22,199 nt of DNA from JAZLGI01 sp045616225 (GTDB lineage: Bacteria > Spirochaetota > Spirochaetia > Sphaerochaetales > Sphaerochaetaceae). Position 1 is the stretch's first letter. Every line of letters starts with the position of its first letter. Under the pieces are notes generated by a model. It ran no database searches and was not told the DNA's origin. It saw only the letters and a program-made list of their open reading frames with translations. The stretch is taken from the NCBI GenBank assembly GCA_045616225.1, contig JAZLGI010000116.1, positions 1 to 22,199 on the forward strand, given 5' to 3'. The translations under genes were made by a program, and so were the position numbers. This document shows positions 6,225 to 13,598 of this stretch, piece by piece.

Positions 6225-9200
6225 TTACTTGACCTCTCTGTTGTCGAGGTTTTTCTTGCTGATGATTTCTTCATCACGCTCAGTAAGAGCAACCTGCTTT
6301 CCCTTTGAGTCATAAACACTCATATCAAGGGCAAGACCTCTGATTTCCTGAACAAGAACATTAAAAGCTTCAGGCATACCTGCACTTGAAGAAGGTTCAC
6401 CCTTAACTATGCTTTCATAGATCTTGACTCTTCCGTTCATATCATCACTCTTGATTGTGAGCATTTCCTGAAGAGTATTTGCAGCACCATAAGCCTCAAG
6501 AGCCCAGACTTCCATTTCTCCAAGTCTCTGACCACCAAACTGAGCCTTACCGCCCAATGGTTGCTGAGTAACCAGTGAATAAGGACCTGTACTTCTTGCA
6601 TGCATCTTATCGTCAACAAGATGGTGCAACTTAAGGTAGTAAATGTAACCGCAGAATACCGGATTAACAAATGCAACACCTGTTCTTCCGTCATAAAGAG
6701 TTGTCTTAGAAGTTTTAGGAAGACCTGCTTCTACCATCTTCTCTTCAATCTTTTCCATAGTTGCACTCTGGAAAACAGGAGAATTGTACCATTCATCAAG
6801 TTTTACTGCAGCCCAACCAAGTTGTGTTTCCATAAGCTGTCCGATATTCATTCGTGAAGGAACACCAAGTGGGTTAAGACATACATCAAGCGGTGTACCA
6901 TCTTCCATGAACGGCATATCTTCTTCCGGAAGAATTCTTGAAACAACACCCTTGTTTCCATGACGACCGGCCATCTTATCACCCTGTTTAAGCTTACGCT
7001 TTGTAGCAATAAGAACCTTAATTGTCTCTTCTACACCAGGAGCAAGTTCATCACTGTCGCTCTTTTTAAGACGCTGAACATCAATTACAATACCTTCTGT
7101 TCCGTGAGGTACTTTAAGTGATGTATCTCTTACTTCTTTGGCTTTTTCGCCAAAGATAGAGTTAAGAAGCTTAAACTCAGGAGTTGTATCACTTTCACTC
7201 TTTGGAGTTACTTTACCTACAAGAATAGATCCCGGATGAACCATTGTACCAATTGCAATGATACCTTCATCAGAAAGGAAGTGTGTCATTTCTTCACTGG
7301 TGTTAGGAATATCTTTTGTAGTCTTTTCATTTCCAAGTTTTGTCTCACGGACATCAATTGTGAATTCATGAATATGAATAGATGTATAAATATCTTCCTT
7401 AACAACACGTTCTGAGATAAGAACAGCATCTTCATAGTTGTATCCGTTCCATGGAACAAATCCAACAAGAAGGTTTCTTCCAAGTGCAAGATCTCCGCGG
7501 TCTGTTGCAGGACCATCTGCAAGAACATCACCGTGTCTGACAAAATCTCCGTAGTTTACAATTGGAATCTGTGTGAAACATGTATCCTGGTTTGTTCTCT
7601 GGTACTTCTGAATAACATACTGATAAACAGGAAGAATTACAGCTTTTTCTGCAGAAAGGGAAAGAATATAACCTGCAATTGGAGATTTAATTTCTACAGT
7701 TTCTTTCTTTCCTCCGTTTTCCTTGGTCTCAACAGTAGCCAAAACAGAACCTGCACCAATAAACTTTCTAGGACTTGCTACGAGTCTTATGTCTCCTACG
7801 ACTGTTCTTGATTCAATATTGAATTCTTTTTCAACAACAGCAGTTTCAGGAGCAATGATTACCATTTTTGTAGAAGCGTGTACAACATATCCTGAAAGAC
7901 CGGCTTTAATACCTGAAGCAACTAAATCTGTTTTTGAAACCTGCTGAAGTTTTGTAACAGTTGGCTCTTTTCCTTCTGTTTCAACTACTCTGTATGTAGG
8001 AGGAGCTGTAAGAATCATTTCAGAAGAAACATAAAATACTGTTCCATCTTCTTTTGCCTTAACCATAACTCCTGAATCATAAGCAGCCTTATGCTCCATA
8101 CCTGTACCTACACGAGGTGCTTCAGGGAATACAAGAGGAACTGCCTGACGTTGCATGTTTGAACCCATGAGAGCTCTGTTTGCATCATCATGTTCAAGGA
8201 AAGGAATAAGTGAAGCTGCTACAGATACAACCTGTCTAGGAGAAACATCCATGTACTGAATGTCCTTTGCTTTCTGAGCTGAGTAATCTCCTTTACGACG
8301 GGTTGAAATATATTCATCTGCAAATGAGCCATCTTTGTTAAGTTTTGCATTTCCCTGGGCAATGTTGAATTTTTCTTCATCATAAGCATCAAGGAATCTG
8401 ACTTCCTTAGTAGCCTTTCCGTCAACAACCTTTCTGTAAGGTGTCTCAAGGAAACCAAACTTATTAATTCTTGTGTAGTTTGCAAGAGAAACAATAAGAC
8501 CAATGTTTGGACCTTCAGGAGTTTCAATAGGACACATACGACCATAGTGTGTATAGTGTACGTCTCTGACTTCAAATCCTGCACGATCACGGTTAAGTCC
8601 ACCGCTTCCCAAAGCTGTAAGTCTTCTCTTATGTGTAAGCTCTGCCAATGGGTTAATTTGATCCATAAACTGGCTGAACTGAGAAGAACCGAAGAATTCT
8701 TTAATTGCTCCAACAACAGGCTTATTGGAAATCAAATCCTGAGGTTTGAGCATATTAAAATCACTTGTACTGTTAAGGCGCTCTCTTACAACTCTCTCAA
8801 GACGTGAGAAAGCAGCTTTCATCTGCTGTTGTAAAAGCTCACCGACGCATCTGACACGACGGTTTCCAAGGTGATCTATATCATCTATATTCTCTTCCTT
8901 GATAAATACTTTAATGAGGAAACTCATTGTGTCGGTAATATCCTGAGGAGTAAGAACTGTAAGGTTCTCATCAAAATTATCGTTGTCTTCACCGGCATGG
9001 AATTTTTTATGAAGCTTATAACGACCAACTGCTCCAAGATCATAACGTCTTGAAGAGAAGAACATTTCAGGAAGTTCCTTCTCTCCGCGTTCTGTTGTAA
9101 TCATTTCACCAGGCATGAGAACAGAATAAATGTGGGAAAGAACGTCTTCTTTAGTTGGTTCATCACTCTTTGAAATGTCTGTATACTTTTCTTCTGCCTT

Positions 9201-10250
9201 AAGACAGTTGAGAATCATTTCACTGTGGAGAGAGCCTTCTGCTGCAAGATCAACAAGTTCAATATCTTCTACACCCTGATTGAGAAGCAATGTCAAATCA
9301 TGCTCATTAAAGATAGTTCCTGCCTGAAAAATCTTTTCTTGTTTTCCTTCGATTTCAACATAGATATCTTTTGCAGGATAGCGACCTACCAATGACTGAA
9401 CTGTTTCAGGAGTAAGTTTTGCACTTTCTGTTTTATAGAAAGAAGCAATAATTTTCTCACGGGTGTTAATGCCAATAGCTCTGAGGAAAAGAGTTCCTAA
9501 AATCTTCTTTTTCCTGTCTATCTTTGCTGCAATTACACTGCGCTTTTCATCAATCTCAAACTCCAACCAACTTCCGCGGTATGGAATGATACGTGATGAG
9601 TAAAAGTTTGTGTTCTTTGTAGCATTCTTTTCAATTGTGAAAATAACACCAGGACTTCTATGAATCTGGCTGACAACTACACGCTCTGCACCATTGACAA
9701 TAAAGGTTCCTCTATCTGTCATGATAGGGATATCTCCGAGGAAAATCTCCTTTTCAAGAATGTGGTTGTCTGTTTTCTTGTCAATGACATGTCCGTCCAA
9801 AGTTCTTCTGACGGTTACATAGTCTGTGACTTCAAGAAGAAAATTTGCCTTAAGAGGGAAACTGTATGTACGTCCTTTCTTCTTGCATTCAAGTTCTGAA
9901 TATTTAATATTGTCAAATTCAATTGTATAAGGTGGCTCATACTCAAGATTGACTTCTATATCATGTTCTTCTTCAACTTCTGTCTCTTCCTCGACACCTT
10001 GGTCATTTGGATAAGACTTCTTGAGCTTTCTCTTTTGTGTTGTTTTGTAACTGATAGGGAAAATTGTATTGAAAACTTCCTCCAGACCGCATTTCTCATC
10101 AAGAACAACGCCGTCCAAAAGTTTTTTATTTTGGAGAAAATTTTCATATGAATCCTTCTGGATTCCAATAAGGTCAGGAATCTGACAAACGTCGTCGTAT
10201 TCCGTTCCAATGTAGGTTCTGTCTATGGACTTGCCAATGGCTGCCATCAT
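6225..10250 (-). CDS. rpoB: DNA-directed RNA polymerase subunit beta
   Basis: This is the beta subunit, which forms much of the active-site cleft and the rifampicin pocket; 1,341 residues. Conserved segments include the rifampicin region (521-547), GRMCPIETPEGPNIGLI (570-586), the HGNKGVVSRI segment near 1097 and the C-terminal GGKAQFGGQRLGEMEVWALEAYGAA region. Two expansions stand out: an acidic stretch at about 70-97 and an insertion of about 130 residues at about 745-875, just before the QKYQRTNQDTC motif. The protein is about 160 residues longer than T. pallidum RpoB as I remember it (about 1,180). The residue equivalent to E. coli S531 is T545. Two ATGs stand side by side at 10250 and 10247. 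The GGGGG motif is 3 nt from the first and 6 nt from the second, so the second may be the real start. A double hairpin precedes the gene, and rpoC follows after one base. Confidence 0.97.
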   Translation of the reverse strand: MMAAIGKSIDRTYIGTEYDDVCQIPDLIGIQKDSYENFLQNKKLLDGVVLDEKCGLEEVFNTIFPISYKTTQKRKLKKSYPNDQGVEEETEVEEEHDIEVNLEYEPPYTIEFDNIKYSELECKKKGRTYSFPLKANFLLEVTDYVTVRRTLDGHVIDKKTDNHILEKEIFLGDIPIMTDRGTFIVNGAERVVVSQIHRSPGVIFTIEKNATKNTNFYSSRIIPYRGSWLEFEIDEKRSVIAAKIDRKKKILGTLFLRAIGINTREKIIASFYKTESAKLTPETVQSLVGRYPAKDIYVEIEGKQEKIFQAGTIFNEHDLTLLLNQGVEDIELVDLAAEGSLHSEMILNCLKAEEKYTDISKSDEPTKEDVLSHIYSVLMPGEMITTERGEKELPEMFFSSRRYDLGAVGRYKLHKKFHAGEDNDNFDENLTVLTPQDITDTMSFLIKVFIKEENIDDIDHLGNRRVRCVGELLQQQMKAAFSRLERVVRERLNSTSDFNMLKPQDLISNKPVVGAIKEFFGSSQFSQFMDQINPLAELTHKRRLTALGSGGLNRDRAGFEVRDVHYTHYGRMCPIETPEGPNIGLIVSLANYTRINKFGFLETPYRKVVDGKATKEVRFLDAYDEEKFNIAQGNAKLNKDGSFADEYISTRRKGDYSAQKAKDIQYMDVSPRQVVSVAASLIPFLEHDDANRALMGSNMQRQAVPLVFPEAPRVGTGMEHKAAYDSGVMVKAKEDGTVFYVSSEMILTAPPTYRVVETEGKEPTVTKLQQVSKTDLVASGIKAGLSGYVVHASTKMVIIAPETAVVEKEFNIESRTVVGDIRLVASPRKFIGAGSVLATVETKENGGKKETVEIKSPIAGYILSLSAEKAVILPVYQYVIQKYQRTNQDTCFTQIPIVNYGDFVRHGDVLADGPATDRGDLALGRNLLVGFVPWNGYNYEDAVLISERVVKEDIYTSIHIHEFTIDVRETKLGNEKTTKDIPNTSEEMTHFLSDEGIIAIGTMVHPGSILVGKVTPKSESDTTPEFKLLNSIFGEKAKEVRDTSLKVPHGTEGIVIDVQRLKKSDSDELAPGVEETIKVLIATKRKLKQGDKMAGRHGNKGVVSRILPEEDMPFMEDGTPLDVCLNPLGVPSRMNIGQLMETQLGWAAVKLDEWYNSPVFQSATMEKIEEKMVEAGLPKTSKTTLYDGRTGVAFVNPVFCGYIYYLKLHHLVDDKMHARSTGPYSLVTQQPLGGKAQFGGQRLGEMEVWALEAYGAANTLQEMLTIKSDDMNGRVKIYESIVKGEPSSSAGMPEAFNVLVQEIRGLALDMSVYDSKGKQVALTERDEEIISKKNLDNREVK

Positions 10251-10290
10251 GCACCCCCGTAAAACTAAATAAAAACCGATAAAAACAAAC

Positions 10291-10305
10291 CGGCAAAAAC
10301 TGCCG
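10291..10305 (-). terminator. Second hairpin of the rplL-rpoB attenuator
   Basis: CGGCA and TGCCG form a 5-bp stem with a T-rich 5-nt loop, followed on the minus strand by GTTTGTTTTTATCGGTTTTTATTT. It resembles a weak intrinsic terminator 41 nt before the rpoB start. Together with the stronger hairpin upstream it could lower rpoB-rpoC expression relative to the ribosomal genes. Confidence 0.45.
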
Positions 10306-10319
10306 TTTAGACAGAAAAT

Positions 10320-10349
10320 CCTCCTATACCCAAAAACGGGTACAGGAGG
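10320..10349 (-). terminator. Strong hairpin between rplL and rpoB (attenuator or processing site)
   Basis: A 12-bp stem with one G-U pair (CCTCCTGTACCC with GGGTATAGGAGG) closes a T-rich 6-nt loop 16 nt after the rplL stop. The short following tract ATTTTCT would give only partial termination. In E. coli the rplL-rpoB gap holds an attenuator and an RNase III site, so the position fits. One arm is CCTCCT, an anti-Shine-Dalgarno-like sequence, and the other AGGAGG. Confidence 0.65.
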
Positions 10350-10365
10350 TTGTAGTAAAAACTAA

Positions 10366-10752
10366 TTACTGAATCTCGACTGTACAGCCTTCAGCCTCAA
10401 GCTTTGCCTTCATATCAGCAGCGTCAGCCTTGGAAACAGCTTCCTTAACCTTTCCACCCTGCTCTACGAGGTCCTTAGCTTCCTTAAGACCAAGCTCTGG
10501 TACACATGCTCTGACAGCCTTAATAGCGCCAATCTTCTTTGCAGGATCAAATCCCTTGAGAACAACGTCAAACTCTGTCTTTTCTTCTACTTCTTCAGCA
10601 GGAGCAGCACCGGCGGCTGGACCAGCAACAACAGCAGCAGCTGCTGTTACACCAAACTTTTCTTCCATAGCCTTAATGAGCTCTGAAACTTCCATAGTTG
10701 TCATGCTGGCAACTGTCTCGAGAATGTCTTCAATAGAAACTTTTGTAGCCAT
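10366..10752 (-). CDS. rplL: 50S ribosomal protein L7/L12
   Basis: L7/L12 forms the multi-copy ribosomal stalk that recruits and activates translational GTPases. The 128-residue product has the usual three parts: an N-terminal dimerisation domain (about 1-35), an Ala/Pro/Gly-rich hinge (about 36-60) and a C-terminal factor-binding domain with GLKEAKDLVEQGG. The ATG at 10752 follows AGGAG at about 8 nt. It lies 70 nt after rplJ, a gap with one hairpin, and is followed by the double hairpin before rpoB. High expression relative to rplJ would be expected from the protein's stoichiometry on the ribosome. Confidence 0.98.
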   Translation of the reverse strand: MATKVSIEDILETVASMTTMEVSELIKAMEEKFGVTAAAAVVAGPAAGAAPAEEVEEKTEFDVVLKGFDPAKKIGAIKAVRACVPELGLKEAKDLVEQGGKVKEAVSKADAADMKAKLEAEGCTVEIQ

Positions 10753-10783
10753 ATTATCTTCTCCTTTTCTTTTTTTAATTCGT

Positions 10784-10821
10784 ACGATTGTAGCAGGTTA
10801 CTTTTGGAAGACTACTATCGT
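10784..10821 (-). promoter_or_regulatory. Hairpin between rplJ and rplL
   Basis: ACGAT-GTAG and CTAC-ATCGT pair around one A/A mismatch, closing a loop of about 20 nt. It fills most of the 70-base gap between the rplJ stop and the rplL ribosome binding site. It may stabilise or process the message so that rplL is expressed more strongly. Function is inferred from position only. Confidence 0.35.
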
Positions 10822-10822
10822 A

Positions 10823-11338
10823 TTATTTTGACTCGCTTTCCAGCTTTTCCTGGTAAGCAAGAAGTGTTGCAGCAAGCTTCTGTACAGGAGCTTTCATTGT
10901 AGCCATAAGCATACTGATAAGTTCCATCTTTCCAGGGAGCTTGGAGAATGCCTCAACCTGAGCAGCGTCAAAAACGTTGCCGTCAAGAATTCCACCACGA
11001 ACCTGAAGCTTGTTTTCTGTTGTTTTCTGTGCGTCAACAACAATCTTTGCAATTGCGCTCTGTTCATCACCATTTGCCAAAACGACAACTGTTGGCCCAA
11101 TGAGATTATTATCAACTCCGTCGTGTCCAAGTTCCTTCAATGCAATCTTTGCATAGCGGTTCTTTACAACACGGCATCCAGCCTGCTTAGCTCTGAGCTG
11201 CTTACGAAGTTCAGTAATCTGAGCAACTGTGAGTCCACGATAATCTGCAAAGATGAATCCTGAATACTGGCCAAATTCGTCCTTAAGCTGTTTTACAGCA
11301 GCTTCTTTTGTTGCGTTAATTTTTGTCTGATATTCCAT
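10823..11338 (-). CDS. rplJ: 50S ribosomal protein L10
   Basis: L10 anchors L7/L12 dimers to the ribosome at the stalk base. The product has 171 residues, a normal length. The conserved early segment FADYRGLTVAQITELRKQLR and the later RNA-binding residues are visible, and the C-terminal helix that binds L12 dimers is present (ending ATLLAYQEKLESESK). The ATG at 11338 has GGCGAGGTG upstream at a good distance. The gap to rplA is only 15 nt. In many bacteria an L10-binding leader precedes rplJ and lets L10 repress its own synthesis. Such a leader cannot fit here unless it overlaps the rplA coding end. Confidence 0.97.
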   Translation of the reverse strand: MEYQTKINATKEAAVKQLKDEFGQYSGFIFADYRGLTVAQITELRKQLRAKQAGCRVVKNRYAKIALKELGHDGVDNNLIGPTVVVLANGDEQSAIAKIVVDAQKTTENKLQVRGGILDGNVFDAAQVEAFSKLPGKMELISMLMATMKAPVQKLAATLLAYQEKLESESK

Positions 11339-11353
11339 ACTTCACCTCGCCTA

Positions 11354-12034
11354 TCAAAGCTCTACTTTGCTGTCGATCATGACGCCAGGACCCATTGTAG
11401 AAGCAATTGCTGTACTCTCAACGAAGTCACCCTTTGCATCAGATGGTTTTCTCTTAAGGATTTCTCTGATTGCTACTGTAGCGTTTTCAGCAATCTTCTC
11501 TGCATCCATTGAAACTTTTCCGATAGCCATGTGAACAACACCTGTCTTGTCACTTCTGAACTCTGTTCTTCCCTTGCGAAGTTCTGCAAGAGCTCCCTTA
11601 ATGTCCATAGTAACGGTCTGAGTCTTCGGGTTAGGCATAAGGCCTCTTCTTCCGAGGATAGGACCAAGACGACCAACGTCCTTCATCATGTCTGGGGTTG
11701 CAACTGCTACATCAAAGTCCATCCAACCAGTACGAACTTTCTCAATAAGTTCTGCATCACCAACGTATGTAGCACCGGCATCAAGAGCTTCCTGAGCTTT
11801 TTCGCCTTTAGCAAATACGAGAATGCGTTTCTCAGCTGAGAACTGGTTTGGAAGAACTACTGTGTCTCTGACACTCTGGCTCTTCTTGAGCATAAGTTTC
11901 ATATGAAGCTCTACAGTCTCGTCAAATTTAGCAAAAGCCATTTCCTTGACAAGTGTAGCAGCTTCAGAAAGACCGTAAACCTTTGTTTTGTCAAGCTTCT
12001 TTACTGCTTCCTGATACTTTTTTCCACGCTTCAT
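11354..12034 (-). CDS. rplA: 50S ribosomal protein L1
   Basis: L1 binds 23S rRNA and forms the mobile L1 stalk that helps release E-site tRNA. In many bacteria it is also the repressor of its own operon. The 226-residue product is of normal length. It has the typical KRGKKYQEAVKKLDK start, the GLMPNPKTQTV motif and the SDKTGVVHMAIGKVSM segment. The start ATG overlaps the rplK stop by four bases (ATGA), so the two genes are translationally coupled. GGAGG precedes the ATG. The probable L1 binding site lies in the rplK leader at 12523-12556. Confidence 0.97.
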   Translation of the reverse strand: MKRGKKYQEAVKKLDKTKVYGLSEAATLVKEMAFAKFDETVELHMKLMLKKSQSVRDTVVLPNQFSAEKRILVFAKGEKAQEALDAGATYVGDAELIEKVRTGWMDFDVAVATPDMMKDVGRLGPILGRRGLMPNPKTQTVTMDIKGALAELRKGRTEFRSDKTGVVHMAIGKVSMDAEKIAENATVAIREILKRKPSDAKGDFVESTAIASTMGPGVMIDSKVEL

Positions 12035-12462
12035 TTTTCCACCTCCACGCCCATGCTTCTAGCTGTTCCTGCAATAATATGCTTTGCAGCTTCGAGGTCG
12101 TTTGCGTTTAAGTCAGCCATCTTTGCTTTGGCAATCTCTTCAAGCTGAGCTTTTGAGAGAGTTCCTACTTTCTCCTTGTTTGGAACACCACTGGCCTTAG
12201 TAATACCAAGAGCTTTCTTGATAAGAACTGCTGCAGGTGGAGTCTTGAGGATAAATGTGAAAGATTTGTCTGCGTAAACTGTAATTACGACTGGGATGAT
12301 CAGTCCGGCTTCATAGCTCTTTGATCTGTCATTGAACTGCTGAACGAACTGAGGTGCGCTTACGCCATGAGGTCCAAGTGCCGGTCCGATCGGTGGAGCC
12401 GGTGTAGCCTTCTGGGCTGGGCACTGCAACTTGATGATTGCAGAAACCTTTTTCTTTGCCAT
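12031..12462 (-). CDS. rplK: 50S ribosomal protein L11
   Basis: L11 lies at the GTPase-associated centre of 23S rRNA and is needed for stringent factor activation. The product is 143 residues. The N-terminal domain holds the proline-rich QKATPAPPIGPALGPHGV segment, and the C-terminal RNA-binding domain includes GTARSMGVEV. An in-frame TTG lies seven codons upstream, but it would start inside the ribosome binding region. AAGGAG stands about 6 nt before ATG 12462, which gives the canonical MAKKKVSAIIKLQ, so I chose that start. The leader of about 250 nt between nusG and rplK is structured and probably carries the L1 operator. Confidence 0.97.
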   Translation of the reverse strand: MAKKKVSAIIKLQCPAQKATPAPPIGPALGPHGVSAPQFVQQFNDRSKSYEAGLIIPVVITVYADKSFTFILKTPPAAVLIKKALGITKASGVPNKEKVGTLSKAQLEEIAKAKMADLNANDLEAAKHIIAGTARSMGVEVEK

Positions 12463-12477
12463 ATATTTCTCCTTACG

Positions 12478-12501
12478 TGCCAAGCCTTGCCTGAGTTGGC
12501 A
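12478..12501 (-). promoter_or_regulatory. Hairpin just before the rplK ribosome binding site
   Basis: TGCCAA and TTGGCA form a 6-bp stem around 12 nt, ending two to three bases before the AAGGAG of rplK. It may insulate or expose the ribosome binding site depending on L1 binding upstream. Pairing is seen; function is inferred. Confidence 0.35.
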
Positions 12502-12522
12502 GATATTTCAGACTTGCACGCT

Positions 12523-12556
12523 GGTAATAACGCTCATCATACGATGAGCTCCCACC
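12523..12556 (-). promoter_or_regulatory. Probable L1 operator in the rplK leader
   Basis: The minus strand reads GGTGGGA, then a perfect 7-bp hairpin (GCTCATC/GATGAGC, 4-nt loop), then GTTATTACC. GGTGG and TTACC can pair outside an asymmetric internal loop. GGTGGGAG also occurs in the L1-binding region of E. coli 23S rRNA (near helix 76). A TGAAATA further downstream in the leader also recalls that rRNA region. Feedback control of rplK-rplA by L1 is well established in other bacteria. Confidence 0.6.
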
Positions 12557-12626
12557 TTAACAAAATCATTCCTCTGCGTTGTAAACGGGTTCCGCTACAA
12601 AACTACGCTTACTCCGTGCATTGTTC

Positions 12627-12705
12627 AAACTCTGTAAGGGAGTTTTCATATACAAATCAGGCGTATGTAAATTCATACTCTGTCAATAACGCCCGGTATT
12701 GACAG
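12627..12705 (-). promoter_or_regulatory. Tandem stems between nusG and rplK
   Basis: The first stem pairs CTGTCAATA with TATTGACAG (12680-12705, 9 bp). The second pairs GTATG with CATAC just after it. A third pairs AAACTC with GAGTTT (12627-12645). None is followed by a T run, so they look like processing or stabilising structures more than terminators. A TTGACA occurs in the first stem, but I find no -10 box at the right distance. Confidence 0.35.
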
Positions 12706-12714
12706 ACGATATTA

Positions 12715-13275
12715 TTAAAGCTTTTCAATCTGATTGAACTCAATCTCAACAGGGGTAGCTCTGCCGAAAATTTCAACAGAAACTTTAATTCTACCCTTTT
12801 CAAGATTGATTTCTTCAATAATACCGGTAAATCCGGAGAATGGACCATCTGTAACTTTAACTGTCTCACCCTCGGAAAAACTCTGTTTAGGTCTGAATGT
12901 CTTTTCAGCCTTGATTTCTCCTGTTTTCTGAAGAATTACACTCATCTCATCTTTTGTAAGTGGGATAGGACGAGCTGTACGTGATGTTGTGAGGAAACCG
13001 GTTACACCGTTTATTCTTTTAATCTGGGTACAGAAAGTCTTCCAAGAATCATCTTCAGGAAGATCTAACTCTACCAGTATATAACCCGGAAGAACTTTTT
13101 TCTTAATCTCTTTTTTGACACCGTCTTTGTTCTCTATAAGAGTTTCAAACGGAACCTTAACGTCGAGACAAACTGCAGCAAAATCAAGCTCACTATCCAT
13201 CATACGACGAATAATACGCTCAATCTTCTGTTCGTAACCGGAATATGTGTGTACTGTGTACCATCCTCTTGCCAT
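12715..13275 (-). CDS. nusG: Transcription termination/antitermination factor NusG
   Basis: NusG binds RNA polymerase, affects pausing and links it to Rho or the ribosome. The product is 186 residues. The NGN domain (about 1-120) starts ARGWYTVHTYSGYEQK and contains the VLPGYILVELDL segment. The C-terminal KOW domain includes GETVKVTDGPFSGFTGIIEEI. A TTG three codons upstream touches the AAGG motif, so it cannot be the start; ATG at 13275 lies about 9 nt after AAGG. It sits 11 nt after secE, the usual secE-nusG pair. About 250 bases of leader follow before rplK. Confidence 0.97.
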   Translation of the reverse strand: MARGWYTVHTYSGYEQKIERIIRRMMDSELDFAAVCLDVKVPFETLIENKDGVKKEIKKKVLPGYILVELDLPEDDSWKTFCTQIKRINGVTGFLTTSRTARPIPLTKDEMSVILQKTGEIKAEKTFRPKQSFSEGETVKVTDGPFSGFTGIIEEINLEKGRIKVSVEIFGRATPVEIEFNQIEKL

Positions 13276-13286
13276 AACGACCAACC

Positions 13287-13466
13287 TTAGAAAATAAGAT
13301 AAACCAATTTAAGAAGGACGAAATCAACAAGACCGAGAAGAAGAGCAGAAACAATTGTCATGACAAGGATGACTTTTGTAAAATCAAAGACTTCTGCTTT
13401 TGCAGGCCATGCGACCTTCTTCATCTCCAATCTACATTCTTTAAAGTACTTGAATAACTTTTTCAT
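13287..13466 (-). CDS. secE: Preprotein translocase subunit SecE
   Basis: SecE clamps the SecY channel of the protein translocase in the inner membrane. This short gene codes for 59 residues. It has an amphipathic N-terminal helix ending in the conserved MKKVAWPAKAEV motif (15-26), then one membrane segment (about 32-57). ATG at 13466 follows TAGGAG at about 7 nt. It matches the short single-span SecE form of most bacteria. Its place just before nusG and after tRNA-Trp is the classical order and supports the call. Confidence 0.96.
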   Translation of the reverse strand: MKKLFKYFKECRLEMKKVAWPAKAEVFDFTKVILVMTIVSALLLGLVDFVLLKLVYLIF

Positions 13467-13492
13467 CAGGTAACTCCTAAACAGAGGTTCTA

Positions 13493-13566
13493 CAGGCCAG
13501 GAGGGATTCGAACCCCCAACACCCGGTTTTGGAGACCAGTGCTCTAACCGTTGGAGCTACTGGCCT
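13493..13566 (-). tRNA. trnW: tRNA-Trp (anticodon CCA)
   Basis: A 74-nt cloverleaf. The acceptor AGGCCAG pairs with CTGGCCT, the D arm carries GCTC/GAGC, and the anticodon stem CTGGT/ACCGG encloses CTCCAAA with anticodon CCA. The T arm has GGTTCGAATCC. The discriminator is G, usual for tRNA-Trp. The 3' CCA is not encoded. It lies between rpmG and secE, as in many bacteria. Confidence 0.97.
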
Positions 13567-13598
13567 ATATATCCTCTTCAGCAATAGCTGTGACTTTC

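Noticed and set aside
6224..6319. Upstream in-frame extension of rpoC by 32 codons
   Set aside because: It overlaps the rpoB coding end, lacks a ribosome binding site and is not RpoC-like; ATG 6223 has AGAGAGG and gives the family start.
8219..8716. A 165-codon minus-strand frame inside rpoB
   Set aside because: It lies wholly within the rpoB coding sequence in another frame and has low-complexity leucine-rich content.
12463..12483. TTG start for rplK seven codons upstream
   Set aside because: It would begin inside the ribosome binding region used by ATG 12462, which gives the canonical L11 N-terminus.
12680..12705. Terminator after nusG
   Set aside because: The 9-bp stem is good, but no T run follows on the minus strand, so it is listed as a structural element only.
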